This document shows, one piece after another, positions 19,579-29,770 of a DNA stretch of 64,000 nt; the stretch's first letter is position 1, and every line of letters begins with the position of its first letter. The notes beneath the pieces are model-generated. The model was given only the letters and a program-made list of their open reading frames with translations. It was not told the DNA's origin and did not search any database. Location: contig OY723313.1 in the NCBI GenBank assembly GCA_963210315.1, forward strand, positions 186,001 through 250,000. The letters are read 5' to 3'. Source of the stretch: Rhynchopus euleeides. Taxonomy: Eukaryota > Euglenozoa > Diplonemea > Diplonemida > Diplonemidae. The translations under genes were made by a program, and so were the position numbers.

Positions 19579-22500
19579 TCACATGAAGGAGACACCCCTG
19601 GACAGCCGGAGGTTCGTACTGCTGGCACGCTGCATGCGCTGTGGGTCCACCGAGAGCCCTTCGGTGTTTCCCGGAGCTGCATGGGTGGTCATCACGAGAG
19701 TGCTGTGGCGGTGCAGTGCCTCAGACACTGGGAGGCAGATGCTGCGTCGTGCCCGCCCGTCCGTCTGCCGCACGGTGTCTGTGACGCCCACGCGGGATCG
19801 GAGGCGCGGCCGCTGCTGCAGCCTGTCGAGCTGTGGCAGCTTCTGCCGCAGATACGCCAGGACACGGACCTCCAGAAACCTGCGCAACGTCCGTGCCATG
19901 TCGGTGTAGGGGCGTGCTGCGTTGCTGTGCAGCGCCATGCCGCACAGCACCTCCTGGAACCCTGTGAAGTTGAGGCTGTTGCCGCCCCCGCTGATGTTGA
20001 CCCCATCCCGCACAGCGGTGAAGACGTTGCAGCACACAGCGCCTGAGAGCTGCTCTGTCCCTTTGCGGGCAGATCGCAGGTCGGTCCCCATCACCGCCCC
20101 GCAGTCGACGATGAAGACGACGAACTGGCTGAACTGCAGCCGCGTCTTGGTCCCCGAGTAGTGATCGAATATAAGACGGAGCTTGACAGAGTACTCCCGC
20201 AGCATATCCTGCACCGATGTGCGGTAGACGCTCTCTCGAAACTCCGTGATGTCGGAGACATCGCAGGCGGGGAAGATGGACTTCTCCAGCAGCCAGTGCA
20301 GCTTCTCATGCACCAGGAGGAACTTCGAGGGCCCCTCCGCGAACACATCACAGGCGACGAGGCACAGGATGTGGACCCACTGCGCGGAGCCCGCTGCAAA
20401 GTCCTCTGGCACGCCCGCCTTGCCCAGCAGCTCGATGAACATGTCCTTAGTGTACTCCTGCAGCACGAGGGGTAGCCCCTCAGACTTCGCCGGGTCGAGG
20501 GTCGCCTTCGAGCCTGCAGGCGGCACCTTCCGCGCCATCTTCGAGATGTTGCACGACTTGATCAGCTCCCACATCCGCGACACCGGGCAGCGCGGCGGCT
20601 CCCCCATGGCGTGCTTCGCAAACAGGCTCCGCAGCAGGGCAAACGACCCCACCAGCACATCGCGCATCGCACCCTTGTCCTCCACGAAGAGGTTGCCCGC
20701 CGACCCGAGGGGCGTCAAAGACGGGCTCCCAAACGAAGGCGCATCCCGCAGGACGGCGGCGTTGCCTGTGCTGCCCAGGGGGGCGATGCTGAAGTCGATT
20801 TCGTCACACGACGCTTCGCTTTCTACGGCGAATGCGGTGAGAACGGTATCCGGGTCACAGAACCCCCCGAGCGCCGCGCTGTCTGTCGTGTTGAACGCCT
20901 TGATCGCCACCCCGCTCATCTTCTCCAGGCACGAGTTGACTGCGAGGGTCGCAGCGGCGAATGACGTCTGCTGCAGCTGGATGTGATCCTGCAGGTTTTC
21001 CCTGATCCGGTCCCCCTGCCTCACGAGATCATCCAGCACTGCGGCATACCCTTTGGAGAAGTCGACACAGCCCTTCGACGGCGAGTCGCAGTCTGCACGG
21101 GGCGAGGTGGGGCACTGGGACACGCTGCCTGGCGCCTCCGCCCCACAGAGCCTCGCCAGGAGGAACGCGCTGAAGGTGGCGTGGTGCGCTGCGGAGAAGG
21201 GTGCGGACAGCTGGTGCGGCAGGATGGAGGCGCCTATCCCGATGCGCTGCGCCAGCCCCACCACCTGGGTGGCGCACTCCAACTCCTCCATGCTGCCCTG
21301 CTTCATGTGGATAGCGTCGTCCATCGCAACCGCCGTGTTGCTGATCGCATGCATCAACACCATATACGCCACATACAGGGGCTTGCTGTCGGTGAACCCT
21401 TCTATCAGGCAAGACACATTCCCGCTGCTGTCAAAGAGTGGCCCAGACAGACGCTCACTCGAGGGAGCCACGCGGGGCGACGGGGCAGGGGCCAGAGCCG
21501 CATCCAGAGGCGGGGGTACACCGAGGGGGGACACCGAGTTGACGTGGGTGAGGCGGTGAAGGCGTGTCTGATGCATGCTGGAGTGCCCTGCTGCCGCAGC
21601 GTCGCCCAGCATCCGCGCCCGGGAGGTACTGGCTGTGGGGTGGGGCAAGGCGGACAGCGCCTCGGCGGCGGTGGAGCGCGGGGTGGTGCCGCCGCCGCCG
21701 CCAGCCCTGGGTGAGGATTGCAGGTCGGGCGGGGCGGGCGGGGCGGGGCCTGTGGTGTGATCTCGCACTGTCATGTCGATGACTGCGTTCAGCAGCTCCA
21801 CGAGCTGCGCCTCCCGGAGGGTCCCCGGCGCAGCAGCAGCAGCAGCAGCAGCATGCGGCGGGAGGCTGCGGTGCCGCGCCATGGAGGTGGTCCTGGTGGG
21901 CTGCCTGGTGGGGCTCAGAGGGGCGTCGAATGAGATGTCGATCGACATCGACCTGCAGTTGATCACGGCGCCATCCGCTAAAATCGGGGCGGTTGCACGC
22001 GCCTCCGGCGCCTGGGCCGGCAGGCCGATGATGCCCCTCACCAGGGCCTGGTGCTTTGCCAGGCGCTGCTTCGGGCGGAGGGCGGTGTCGAGGTCGCGGA
22101 GCAGCCGGGCGCACCCCTCCACCGTCTTGGCCAGGCACGCCACCTTCTCCTCGCTCTGCTTCCACTCGTGCGACAGGGCTGTCACCTCCGCCTGCAGCTG
22201 CTGCTTTGCGGCGGCGGCGGCGTTGAGCTTCCGCTCCAGCTCCGATGTGTTCTTCAGACCCCGGATCTCGTCACGCAGGTCTGAGATAGCGGCGTCCCGC
22301 TTCGCGACCTCGTCCTGGTGGTGCCGGATCTCCTCCCTGAGGGCGGCCTCCCTGGCGTCGCGCCGCTGCAGGTCTGCCCTGTGTTTGGAGTGCAGGAGCC
22401 AGCCCCGGAGGTGCATCTTCTTGAACTCCGTCTGCCACAGCGCGATGATGCGTGAGATGCAGAGCGTCTGGTTCTCCCTCACCAGCTCCTCCGCCTCGTA

Positions 22501-23496
22501 GACGTGTGGGTCGTCCAGCAGGCGTGCCGAGAGGTCCCGCGTGGCTTCGAAGTATGTCTTCCCTCCGAACCGCTCCAGCTGCTCGTGCACCTCAAACTGG
22601 TCGTTCACATTGTCGAAAGGGAGGATCTCCGCCTCGCGCAGGGGGGAGATGTAGACCGCCTTGAGGACCACCCCGCGCACATCCATGACGAGGCGGTGGA
22701 GGTTGGGGAAACATCGGCGGACCATCAGGAGCAGCTGATCCAGCACGACGCAGGCGGCGCAGGTGATGGCGGGGCTGGCCTGCTGTACGGAGCGGACGCT
22801 GTCGGTGCCGTGCCGGGCCAGGGCTCTGTCGAAGAAGGAGACGAGAGGGTCGCTCGCACACCGCGCGTCGGCCTCCGCGTGGTACTGCATCAGCAGGCGG
22901 GAGAGGAGGCGCCACCGCTCGTCGAGGCTCCCCTCCGCACTGCCCAGGACACGGAGCATGCAGTTCCCCAGCACGTCAAACCCCGAGGGTGTCCACTCCA
23001 CAGCCTCCTCCGCCTGTGCGGTGGCGCCGCCAGGCTCGCCCGGGGCATCGGGTGAAGGAGAAGCCCGCATCACCCCGCCCTCCGCACAGCCACCCTGCTG
23101 CTGCTGCTGCTGCTGCTGCGTCTGCCTCACGAGCTGCTGCGGCCGCCGCAGCTTCGAGGTGGCAGGGTCGGAGACGAGCAGAGGCGACGTGGCGCGCGGC
23201 GGTGGCGGCGAAGCCGCCCTGCCTGGGCTGAGGCACCCCGGGCCATCATCCTCCGCCGGCAGCGCCGCCTGCACGGGGGAGGCTCGGGGTGGGGGTGGGG
23301 AGGGCCCGCGTGGGGCGCGCTGCGCGCGCCGCGCGGTGGTGCGGTGGTGGCGGGCGGGCGGGGCGGCCCCGGAGGGGCGGGGTATGAGCTGCCCGCGTGT
23401 CACCCCTTTAGGGTACGGGGGGGATCCTTTTGGCTTCGGCGTAAAGAACACCGGTGCAGCGCCGAGCTCCACCATCTGGAAGGGTGCGCTGTACAT
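19579..23496 (-). CDS. Large coiled-coil protein, unknown function
   Basis: A single open frame of 1305 codons from ATG 23496 (MYSAPFQMVELG). The frame stays open 70 codons further up, but that stretch is low-complexity Pro/Thr and lies in a GGT microsatellite, so I prefer the internal ATG. In order: a Pro/Arg-rich disordered region (about 15-130) with a Gln run near residue 128; a helical domain (about 165-350); a coiled coil (about 370-480) with heptad-like LRDEIRGLKN and KQQLQAEVTAL; a disordered middle with a poly-Ala run near 550; a helical region (660-800); and a C-terminal helical domain (about 1000-1250) with a possible degenerate EF-hand (LIFDHYSGTKTRLQFSQF). The C-terminus is SFM. 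The architecture suits a cytoskeletal or flagellar scaffold, but I recognise no family; that is inference only. No interruption seen. Confidence 0.75.
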   Translation of the reverse strand: MYSAPFQMVELGAAPVFFTPKPKGSPPYPKGVTRGQLIPRPSGAAPPARHHRTTARRAQRAPRGPSPPPPRASPVQAALPAEDDGPGCLSPGRAASPPPPRATSPLLVSDPATSKLRRPQQLVRQTQQQQQQQQGGCAEGGVMRASPSPDAPGEPGGATAQAEEAVEWTPSGFDVLGNCMLRVLGSAEGSLDERWRLLSRLLMQYHAEADARCASDPLVSFFDRALARHGTDSVRSVQQASPAITCAACVVLDQLLLMVRRCFPNLHRLVMDVRGVVLKAVYISPLREAEILPFDNVNDQFEVHEQLERFGGKTYFEATRDLSARLLDDPHVYEAEELVRENQTLCISRIIALWQTEFKKMHLRGWLLHSKHRADLQRRDAREAALREEIRHHQDEVAKRDAAISDLRDEIRGLKNTSELERKLNAAAAAKQQLQAEVTALSHEWKQSEEKVACLAKTVEGCARLLRDLDTALRPKQRLAKHQALVRGIIGLPAQAPEARATAPILADGAVINCRSMSIDISFDAPLSPTRQPTRTTSMARHRSLPPHAAAAAAAAPGTLREAQLVELLNAVIDMTVRDHTTGPAPPAPPDLQSSPRAGGGGGTTPRSTAAEALSALPHPTASTSRARMLGDAAAAGHSSMHQTRLHRLTHVNSVSPLGVPPPLDAALAPAPSPRVAPSSERLSGPLFDSSGNVSCLIEGFTDSKPLYVAYMVLMHAISNTAVAMDDAIHMKQGSMEELECATQVVGLAQRIGIGASILPHQLSAPFSAAHHATFSAFLLARLCGAEAPGSVSQCPTSPRADCDSPSKGCVDFSKGYAAVLDDLVRQGDRIRENLQDHIQLQQTSFAAATLAVNSCLEKMSGVAIKAFNTTDSAALGGFCDPDTVLTAFAVESEASCDEIDFSIAPLGSTGNAAVLRDAPSFGSPSLTPLGSAGNLFVEDKGAMRDVLVGSFALLRSLFAKHAMGEPPRCPVSRMWELIKSCNISKMARKVPPAGSKATLDPAKSEGLPLVLQEYTKDMFIELLGKAGVPEDFAAGSAQWVHILCLVACDVFAEGPSKFLLVHEKLHWLLEKSIFPACDVSDITEFRESVYRTSVQDMLREYSVKLRLIFDHYSGTKTRLQFSQFVVFIVDCGAVMGTDLRSARKGTEQLSGAVCCNVFTAVRDGVNISGGGNSLNFTGFQEVLCGMALHSNAARPYTDMARTLRRFLEVRVLAYLRQKLPQLDRLQQRPRLRSRVGVTDTVRQTDGRARRSICLPVSEALHRHSTLVMTTHAAPGNTEGLSVDPQRMQRASSTNLRLSRGVSFM

Positions 23497-24881
23497 CGCA
23501 AATGGGGTGGGTGGAGGGGGGCGGGGGGGGCCCTGCCGGAGACGATGTGGTGTGGTGGTGGTGGTGGTGGTGGTGGCGTGGGGGTGTTCACTGCAAAAGA
23601 AAGGGAGGGCGGTGAGGTGGGTGGTGTGGGTCTTGGGAAAATTCACGGAAGAAGGCGGAGGGGGCAGGGTGGGGGTGGGGGTGGGGGGGTGGCGCAACAT
23701 TCGCAAAAAGGAGCCTTCAGGCGTGGCCCCAACGCTCCGTCACACGCGTGTCCAGGCTGGACAGTCTCGTGCACCCAACACACCGAAAAGCCCCCCAAAA
23801 AGACTTGGAGTTGCGTTCTTTGTTTGTACGAACGGCAGAAAACCCCCCCCCCCACCAGCGATTCAGTGCCCTCATAGCGAGCTGAATCAACGTTTTGCTG
23901 CTACCCTGCACCCCACCACTTTACCACTGTGGCACAGAAAACCTCGGCTGCTCACCGCAGACAAAGGCGGGGCGGTGAGAGGGGGCTGGTATATATCACT
24001 CGCGGCTGTCATCAGCACGACACCCCCAAACGGGAGTGGTATGCTGCGCTACTGCGTGACTGTGCCTCAAATTCAAAAGCATTTTGAGGAGCAACGCGGT
24101 TTCTTTGGGGGTGGATGGGGCGGGGTTCGAGGAAGGCAGCACCACTTCCATCGGGGAGGCGCAACGTTTTTTGTTTAAAAATATTGGTGCCGACAATCAC
24201 AAGCTATGGGTCTGATTCTCGACGTGTTTTTTTTATATGTTTGAACTCTCTGTGCATTTGCATCGACAAACCGCGAAGCGAGGAGCTCTTGCGTTTTTTT
24301 GTCCAATTTGACAGCCTGTTTTCCTCATTTTTTTGCATTCCGAACAAACCAACCTGACGGGTCAGACGAGACCAGGCAGGGACATGCACACATCACCTCT
24401 TTTTGGCGAGTGCAGGTTCCACCGAGTGAACTTCAATGAAACCTACTCTGTGAACCAACCAGAGGCATGCACAGCCGCCGGCATTCGGGGCGGGGGGTCT
24501 CGCGAACACCAAGGAGGAAGCGAAAGGCACAAGATACGTGTCAGAAGAATGGCGAGAGGGGCAATAAGAGGGGCACCATGTCGTGCGGTTCAAAGAGACA
24601 GGACCAGTGATCCCCAGCATAGGAAAGGGAGGGAGGGGGACGACGTTTGCTTGGACTGGGGTGCGCCAGGGGGGTCGAGGCATTTGGAACACTTTTGGGA
24701 ACGCACAGGATGTGGAGGCTGGCTGAAGGCATGCGGGAGGCGCGGCGTGGTGGCCAGGAATGCACCGAGAACTCGATGCGGTGGCAACTACGTCGCGCGC
24801 CACGCAAAAGTCAGCGACAGCTGGGCCAGGCTGCTAGGGGCACTAGCGGTGGTGCCAGGGCACAGGAGGAAAGTAGAGTCA
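23497..24881. other. Intergenic, no gene recognised
   Basis: Holds a GGT/GTG microsatellite (23551-23577), G-rich runs near 23660-23690 and a 32-bp exact copy (23804-23835) of part of the EF-hand gene intron. No coding sequence is convincing. The last few hundred bases are probably the 3' UTR of the first thiolase. Confidence 0.5.
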
Positions 24882-26102
24882 TCACAGCTTGGCCTCACGC
24901 ACCTGGGACACACGCTCGATGATGGTGGCGTTGGCGGTACCGCCACCCTCGCAGATGGCCTGGATGCCGTAGCGCCCACCGGTGCGCTCCAGCCCGTTCA
25001 CCAGCGTGGTCATGCAGCGAGTGCCGGTCGACCCCAGAGCGTGCCCCAGGGCGATCGCACCACCGGCAATGTTCAGCTTCTTTTGGTCAGCGTTCAGACC
25101 CTTCACCCAGGCAAGCGGCACAGACGCGAACGCCTCGTTCACCTCGTACAGGTCCATGTCGTCGATCGACATGCCTGCCTTCTGCAGCACGGTCTTGCTG
25201 GCAGGGATGGGCCCCTCAAGCATGATCACGGGGTCGCTGCCGGCAAGCGCCATCGCGACAATGCGCGCACGCGGCTTCAGCCCGTACTTCTTCACGGCAC
25301 GCTCGTTCACAATCACCACGGCGGACGCGCCGTCCGTGATCTGGGAGCTGGTGGCCGGGGTCAGGATCCCGCCCTCAGCCATCGCCTTCAGGCCCTGCAG
25401 CTTCTCGTACGTGGTGCCAGGGCGGATGCCCTCGTCAGCCACGAGCGGCACCTTCTCGCCAGTCTTCGGGTTCTGCCCGTCCACCACCAGAATCTCCTTC
25501 TTGAACACGCCGGCCTTCGTGGCCGCCAGTGCCTTCTGCTGGCTCTCGGCACCGAAGCGGTCCGCCTCCTCACGCGTCACCCCGTACTTCTTGGCGAGCA
25601 GCTCAGCGCCGGCGAACTGCGACGGCATCACGAACTTCCCGTCCTTCGAGTAGTTGGCCTGGAAGCCCTGCGCGCTGAAGGGGTTCCCGCGCCCGGCCTT
25701 CAGACCGTCCGAGATGTTGCTGCCGATCGGCACCTGCGTCATCAGCTCCACACCGCCGGCAACCACGATGTCCTGCGTCCCGCTCATCACCGCCTGCGCC
25801 GCGAAGTGCAGCGCCTGCTGGGAGCTCCCGCACTGGCGGTCCACGGTAGTGCCGGGCACCGTCTCCGGCAGCACCTTCGAGCTCAGCACCACAGTGCGCC
25901 CGATGTTCCCGGCCTGCGACCCGATCTGGCTGACGCACCCGAAGATCACGTCCTCAACGGCGGCCGGCGGCACGCCAGAGCGGCGCACAGCCTCGTCCAC
26001 CGCAGCGGCACCCAGGTCGGCAGGGTTCCACTTCGACAGCATACCCTTCCGGCGCCCACCGGCCGTGCGCACGCAGTCCACGATGTACGCGTCGTACGGC
26101 AT
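24882..26102 (-). CDS. Peroxisomal-type thiolase, copy 1
   Basis: 406 residues from MPYDAYIVD, typical thiolase length. Catalytic Cys91 (DRQCGSSQQA), Asn322 (VNEAF), His354 (GGAIALGHALG) and Cys384 (CEGGGTA) are all present, so it should catalyse thiolytic cleavage or Claisen condensation of acyl-CoA. The C-terminus AKL is a canonical PTS1 signal, so action in the peroxisome (fatty-acid or side-chain beta-oxidation) is likely. The QCGSSQQA motif resembles actinobacterial and proteobacterial acetyl-CoA acyltransferases. I start at ATG 26102; an upstream in-frame Met at 26135 would add a His/Thr run encoded by a TG microsatellite. The protein is identical or nearly so to copy 3, and the 25 bp before the ATG match as well. 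Single exon. Confidence 0.92.
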   Translation of the reverse strand: MPYDAYIVDCVRTAGGRRKGMLSKWNPADLGAAAVDEAVRRSGVPPAAVEDVIFGCVSQIGSQAGNIGRTVVLSSKVLPETVPGTTVDRQCGSSQQALHFAAQAVMSGTQDIVVAGGVELMTQVPIGSNISDGLKAGRGNPFSAQGFQANYSKDGKFVMPSQFAGAELLAKKYGVTREEADRFGAESQQKALAATKAGVFKKEILVVDGQNPKTGEKVPLVADEGIRPGTTYEKLQGLKAMAEGGILTPATSSQITDGASAVVIVNERAVKKYGLKPRARIVAMALAGSDPVIMLEGPIPASKTVLQKAGMSIDDMDLYEVNEAFASVPLAWVKGLNADQKKLNIAGGAIALGHALGSTGTRCMTTLVNGLERTGGRYGIQAICEGGGTANATIIERVSQVREAKL

Positions 26103-26728
26103 TTTAGTTGTATGTGTGTGTGTGTGGAAGGGCAACTGTCAGGTGTTGTGATATTGGCACACTGGCTGCTGTGGGGTCGGTGCAGAGCGACAACGGAGTG
26201 GGTGGGGGGGAGCTTCCAGCGTAGGAGACTGACAGGCAGCTGACACATCACAGGCACCGTGTACCGCCGTGCGCAGGAGACACAGTGCGGTGCACCACAT
26301 GACCCGACGAAGCTTCGCTCTGAAGCGGCTGCCATCAACGTTGGACGGATGCTAGGGATAAGAGAACAGGAACAAGTCACAAGCCACAGATGCGGGCAGG
26401 TAGCGGGGCAGCATCGGCGAGGACTGGCACTGAGCATCCCAGCGTGCCACTGCCCTGCACCCCTGCAGGACGCGGGGGGCCAAAGCAATGCGCTGCAACA
26501 TCACTTTCCGCAGACATTCTGTAGCAGCATGTGCACCCTCCTGGGGACCACACGTGCACCCTGACGACGGAGAGAAGCCCCACACCCAGCAGCTTCCAAG
26601 TGTGGCGGAGCACACGACGGTGTGACTGCCTGACCCATGCAGGGGTAGGACACGACAGACGCAATACTGTGTGTGACGTCCCGTCGGGGTCAACACGACA
26701 TGGGAGCAAGTCCCGACAACTGTGCCTG
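26103..26728. other. Spacer between thiolase copies 1 and 2
   Basis: A TG microsatellite (26110-26126) lies just upstream of copy 1. The remainder has no gene and does not match the other thiolase spacer. Confidence 0.5.
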
Positions 26729-27961
26729 TCACAGCTTGGCCTCACGCACCTGGGACACACGCTCGATGATGGTGGCGTTCGCAGTGCCACCCTTTTCGCA
26801 GATCGCCACGATGCCGTAGCGCCCACCGGTGCGCTCCAGCCCGTTCACCAGCGTGGTCATGCAGCGAGTGCCGGTCGACCCCAGAGCGTGCCCCAGGGCG
26901 ATCGCACCACCAGCAATGTTCAGCTTCTTTTGGTCAGCGTTCAGACCCTTCACCCAGGCAAGCGGCACAGACGCGAACGCCTCGTTCACCTCGTACAGGT
27001 CCATGTCGTCGATCGACATGCCTGCCTTCTGCAGCACGGTCTTGCTGGCAGGGATTGGCGCCTCGAGCATCATGACGGGGTCGCTGCCGGCAAGTGCCAT
27101 CGCGACGATGCGCGCACGCGGCTTCAGCCCGTACTTCTTCACGGCACGCTCGTTCACAATCATTGTGGCGGATGCGCCATCCGTGATCTGGGAGCTGGTG
27201 GCGGCTGTGTGGATCCCGCCCTCTGACAGCAACTTCAGGCCCTGCAACTTCTCGTACGTGGTGCCGGGGCGGATGCCCTCGTCAGCCACAAGCGGCACCT
27301 TCTCGCCAGTCTTCGGGTTCTGCCCGTCCACCACCAGAATCTCCTTCTTGAACACGCCGGCCTTCGTGGCCGCAAGTGCCTTCTGCTGGCTCTCGGCACC
27401 GAAGCGGTCCGCCTCCTCACGCGTCACCCCGTACTTCTTGGCGAGCATCTCTGACGCAACAAACTGTGTGGGGTCCACTGGCTTGCTGTCTTGTGAGTAG
27501 TGCGCGTACCGTTGCTGGAACCCTGTGGCATCATTCGTCGGATGCCCACGTCCGGCTTTGACTGCATCCGATATGTGGGTGCCGATCGGCACGAGGGACA
27601 TCAGCTCCACACCGCCGGCAACCACGATGTCCTGCGTCCCGCTCATCACCGCCTGCGCCGCGAAGTGCAGTGCCTGCTGGGAGCTCCCGCAAGCACGAGT
27701 GACTGTCGTGCCGGGTACGGACTCCGGCAGCACCTTCGAGCTCAGCACCACAGTGCGCCCGATGTTCCCGGCCTGTGCACCGATCTGGGTCACACACCCA
27801 AAGATCACGTCCTCCACAGCGGCCGGCGGCACGCCAGAGCGGCGCACAACGTCATCCACCGCAGCGGCACCCAGGTCGGCAGGCTGCCACTTCGAGAGAA
27901 CCCCCTTCCGGCGCCCACCGGCCGTGCGCACGCAGTCAACGATGTACGCATCGTACGGCAT
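26729..27961 (-). CDS. Peroxisomal-type thiolase, diverged copy 2
   Basis: 410 residues, ending AKL like its neighbours. Nucleophile Cys91, Asn and His motifs are intact. The second catalytic Cys388 sits in CEKGGTA, where the usual first Gly of the CxGG(G) motif is Lys. The protein matches copies 1 and 3 exactly over long stretches. It differs in patches: TRACGSS for DRQCGSS, a re-written segment at about residues 121-168 with four extra residues (NDATGFQQRYAHYSQ), LLSEGGIHTA for MAEGGILTP, and the C-terminal loop. Such patchiness suggests gene conversion between paralogues. Altered substrate loops may mean a different acyl-CoA preference (inference). Confidence 0.9.
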   Translation of the reverse strand: MPYDAYIVDCVRTAGGRRKGVLSKWQPADLGAAAVDDVVRRSGVPPAAVEDVIFGCVTQIGAQAGNIGRTVVLSSKVLPESVPGTTVTRACGSSQQALHFAAQAVMSGTQDIVVAGGVELMSLVPIGTHISDAVKAGRGHPTNDATGFQQRYAHYSQDSKPVDPTQFVASEMLAKKYGVTREEADRFGAESQQKALAATKAGVFKKEILVVDGQNPKTGEKVPLVADEGIRPGTTYEKLQGLKLLSEGGIHTAATSSQITDGASATMIVNERAVKKYGLKPRARIVAMALAGSDPVMMLEAPIPASKTVLQKAGMSIDDMDLYEVNEAFASVPLAWVKGLNADQKKLNIAGGAIALGHALGSTGTRCMTTLVNGLERTGGRYGIVAICEKGGTANATIIERVSQVREAKL

Positions 27962-28549
27962 GTTCAGTGTAAGGTCTGGTCAGAGACCGTGTCAGACCTG
28001 GGGGCGGTGGAGAGCCAACGGCGCGAGGGTGTGACAAGTCTACGTCACGAGGGGGCGGGGAGGGGCAGACACTTCTCGGAAGACCACCACTGGCAGCAGA
28101 CGCAGCCGCACGCAAGGGAGGATGTGCTTCTCGTTCCCAGGCAGTGCGGCCACAGTACGTTACGGCTTTCGGAAAAGCGGGACCATCTGAATCAACACAA
28201 GGTCCTTTGGAACCACCGCAGGCAGAACCTGCAACACACGGCACATGGCAGCACCCGCAGACAGAGAATATAGGGTGTCGGAAGGTGAAAAAAAGAAAGG
28301 AGTAAAAGGGGGAGGCAAAAATAGAAGTAAAACTGTCGAAAAAGGGAACAAAAAAAATCCAACACAAAAACATCGCAACGCACATGCACTGTCGCAGAAG
28401 CGCGACTGTGCCGCGGAGATGCCTCCGCTGTCGATGTGTTGTGTTGTGCCGCGGTGTCGCGACAGCCCTACGCAAAGCAACTCAGTGTTGCAGAAACATT
28501 GGGTGACGACGTAGGATCATAGCACAGTGGGTCCGTCACATATCGCAGC
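27962..28549. other. Spacer between thiolase copies 2 and 3
   Basis: Contains an A/G-rich stretch at 28270-28370 on the plus strand; no gene recognised. Confidence 0.5.
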
Positions 28550-29770
28550 TCACAGCTTGGCCTCACGCACCTGGGACACACGCTCGATGATGGTGGCGTT
28601 GGCGGTACCGCCACCCTCGCAGATGGCCTGGATGCCGTAGCGCCCACCGGTGCGCTCCAGCCCGTTCACCAGCGTGGTCATGCAGCGAGTGCCGGTCGAC
28701 CCCAGAGCGTGCCCCAGGGCGATCGCACCGCCAGCAATGTTCAGCTTCTTCTGGTCAGCGTTCAGACCCTTCACCCAGGCAAGCGGCACAGACGCGAACG
28801 CCTCGTTCACCTCGTACAGGTCCATGTCGTCGATCGACATGCCTGCCTTCTGCAGCACGGTCTTGCTGGCAGGGATGGGCCCCTCAAGCATGATCACGGG
28901 GTCGCTGCCTGCAAGCGCCATCGCGACAATGCGCGCACGCGGCTTCAGCCCGTACTTCTTCACGGCACGCTCGTTCACAATCACCACGGCGGACGCGCCG
29001 TCCGTGATCTGGGAGCTGGTGGCCGGGGTCAGGATCCCGCCCTCAGCCATCGCCTTCAGGCCCTGCAGCTTCTCGTACGTGGTGCCGGGGCGGATGCCCT
29101 CGTCAGCCACAAGCGGCACCTTCTCGCCGGTCTTCGGGTTCTGCCCGTCCACCACCAGGATCTCCTTCTTGAACACGCCGGCCTTCGTGGCCGCAAGTGC
29201 CTTCTGCTGGCTCTCGGCACCGAAGCGGTCCGCCTCCTCACGCGTCACCCCGTACTTCTTGGCGAGCAGCTCAGCGCCGGCGAACTGCGACGGCATCACG
29301 AACTTCCCGTCCTTCGAGTAGTTGGCCTGGAAGCCCTGCGCGCTGAAGGGGTTTCCGCGCCCGGCCTTCAGACCGTCCGAGATGTTGCTGCCGATCGGCA
29401 CCTGCGTCATCAGCTCCACGCCGCCAGCAACCACGATGTCCTGCGTCCCGCTCATCACCGCCTGCGCCGCGAAGTGCAGCGCCTGCTGGGAGCTCCCGCA
29501 CTGGCGGTCCACGGTCGTCCCGGGCACCGTCTCCGGCAGCACCTTCGAGCTCAGCACCACAGTGCGCCCGATGTTCCCGGCCTGCGACCCGATCTGGCTG
29601 ACGCACCCGAAGATCACGTCCTCCACAGCGGCCGGCGGCACGCCAGAGCGGCGCACAGCCTCGTCCACCGCAGCGGCACCCAGGTCGGCAGGGTTCCACT
29701 TCGACAGCATACCCTTCCGGCGCCCACCGGCCGTGCGCACGCAGTCAACGATGTACGCGTCGTACGGCAT
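28550..29770 (-). CDS. Peroxisomal-type thiolase, copy 3
   Basis: 406 residues, with all four catalytic positions and the AKL terminus of copy 1, from which it differs only by scattered synonymous changes as far as I can read. I start at ATG 29770, where the leader TTTTAGTTGTATGTGTGTG is shared with copy 1; an in-frame Met 31 codons upstream is less likely. Copy 1 and copy 3 flank the diverged copy 2, so the cluster is not a simple series of successive duplications. Confidence 0.92.
   Translation of the reverse strand: MPYDAYIVDCVRTAGGRRKGMLSKWNPADLGAAAVDEAVRRSGVPPAAVEDVIFGCVSQIGSQAGNIGRTVVLSSKVLPETVPGTTVDRQCGSSQQALHFAAQAVMSGTQDIVVAGGVELMTQVPIGSNISDGLKAGRGNPFSAQGFQANYSKDGKFVMPSQFAGAELLAKKYGVTREEADRFGAESQQKALAATKAGVFKKEILVVDGQNPKTGEKVPLVADEGIRPGTTYEKLQGLKAMAEGGILTPATSSQITDGASAVVIVNERAVKKYGLKPRARIVAMALAGSDPVIMLEGPIPASKTVLQKAGMSIDDMDLYEVNEAFASVPLAWVKGLNADQKKLNIAGGAIALGHALGSTGTRCMTTLVNGLERTGGRYGIQAICEGGGTANATIIERVSQVREAKL

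Noticed and set aside
21440-22165. Second gene overlapping the large coiled-coil gene on the same strand
   Set aside because: Out-of-frame shadow of a Pro/Ala-rich region with no motif.
24333-26243. A 636-codon plus-strand frame across thiolase copy 1
   Set aside because: Antisense to a thiolase with all catalytic residues; composition (Leu/His/Arg-rich) is not protein-like.
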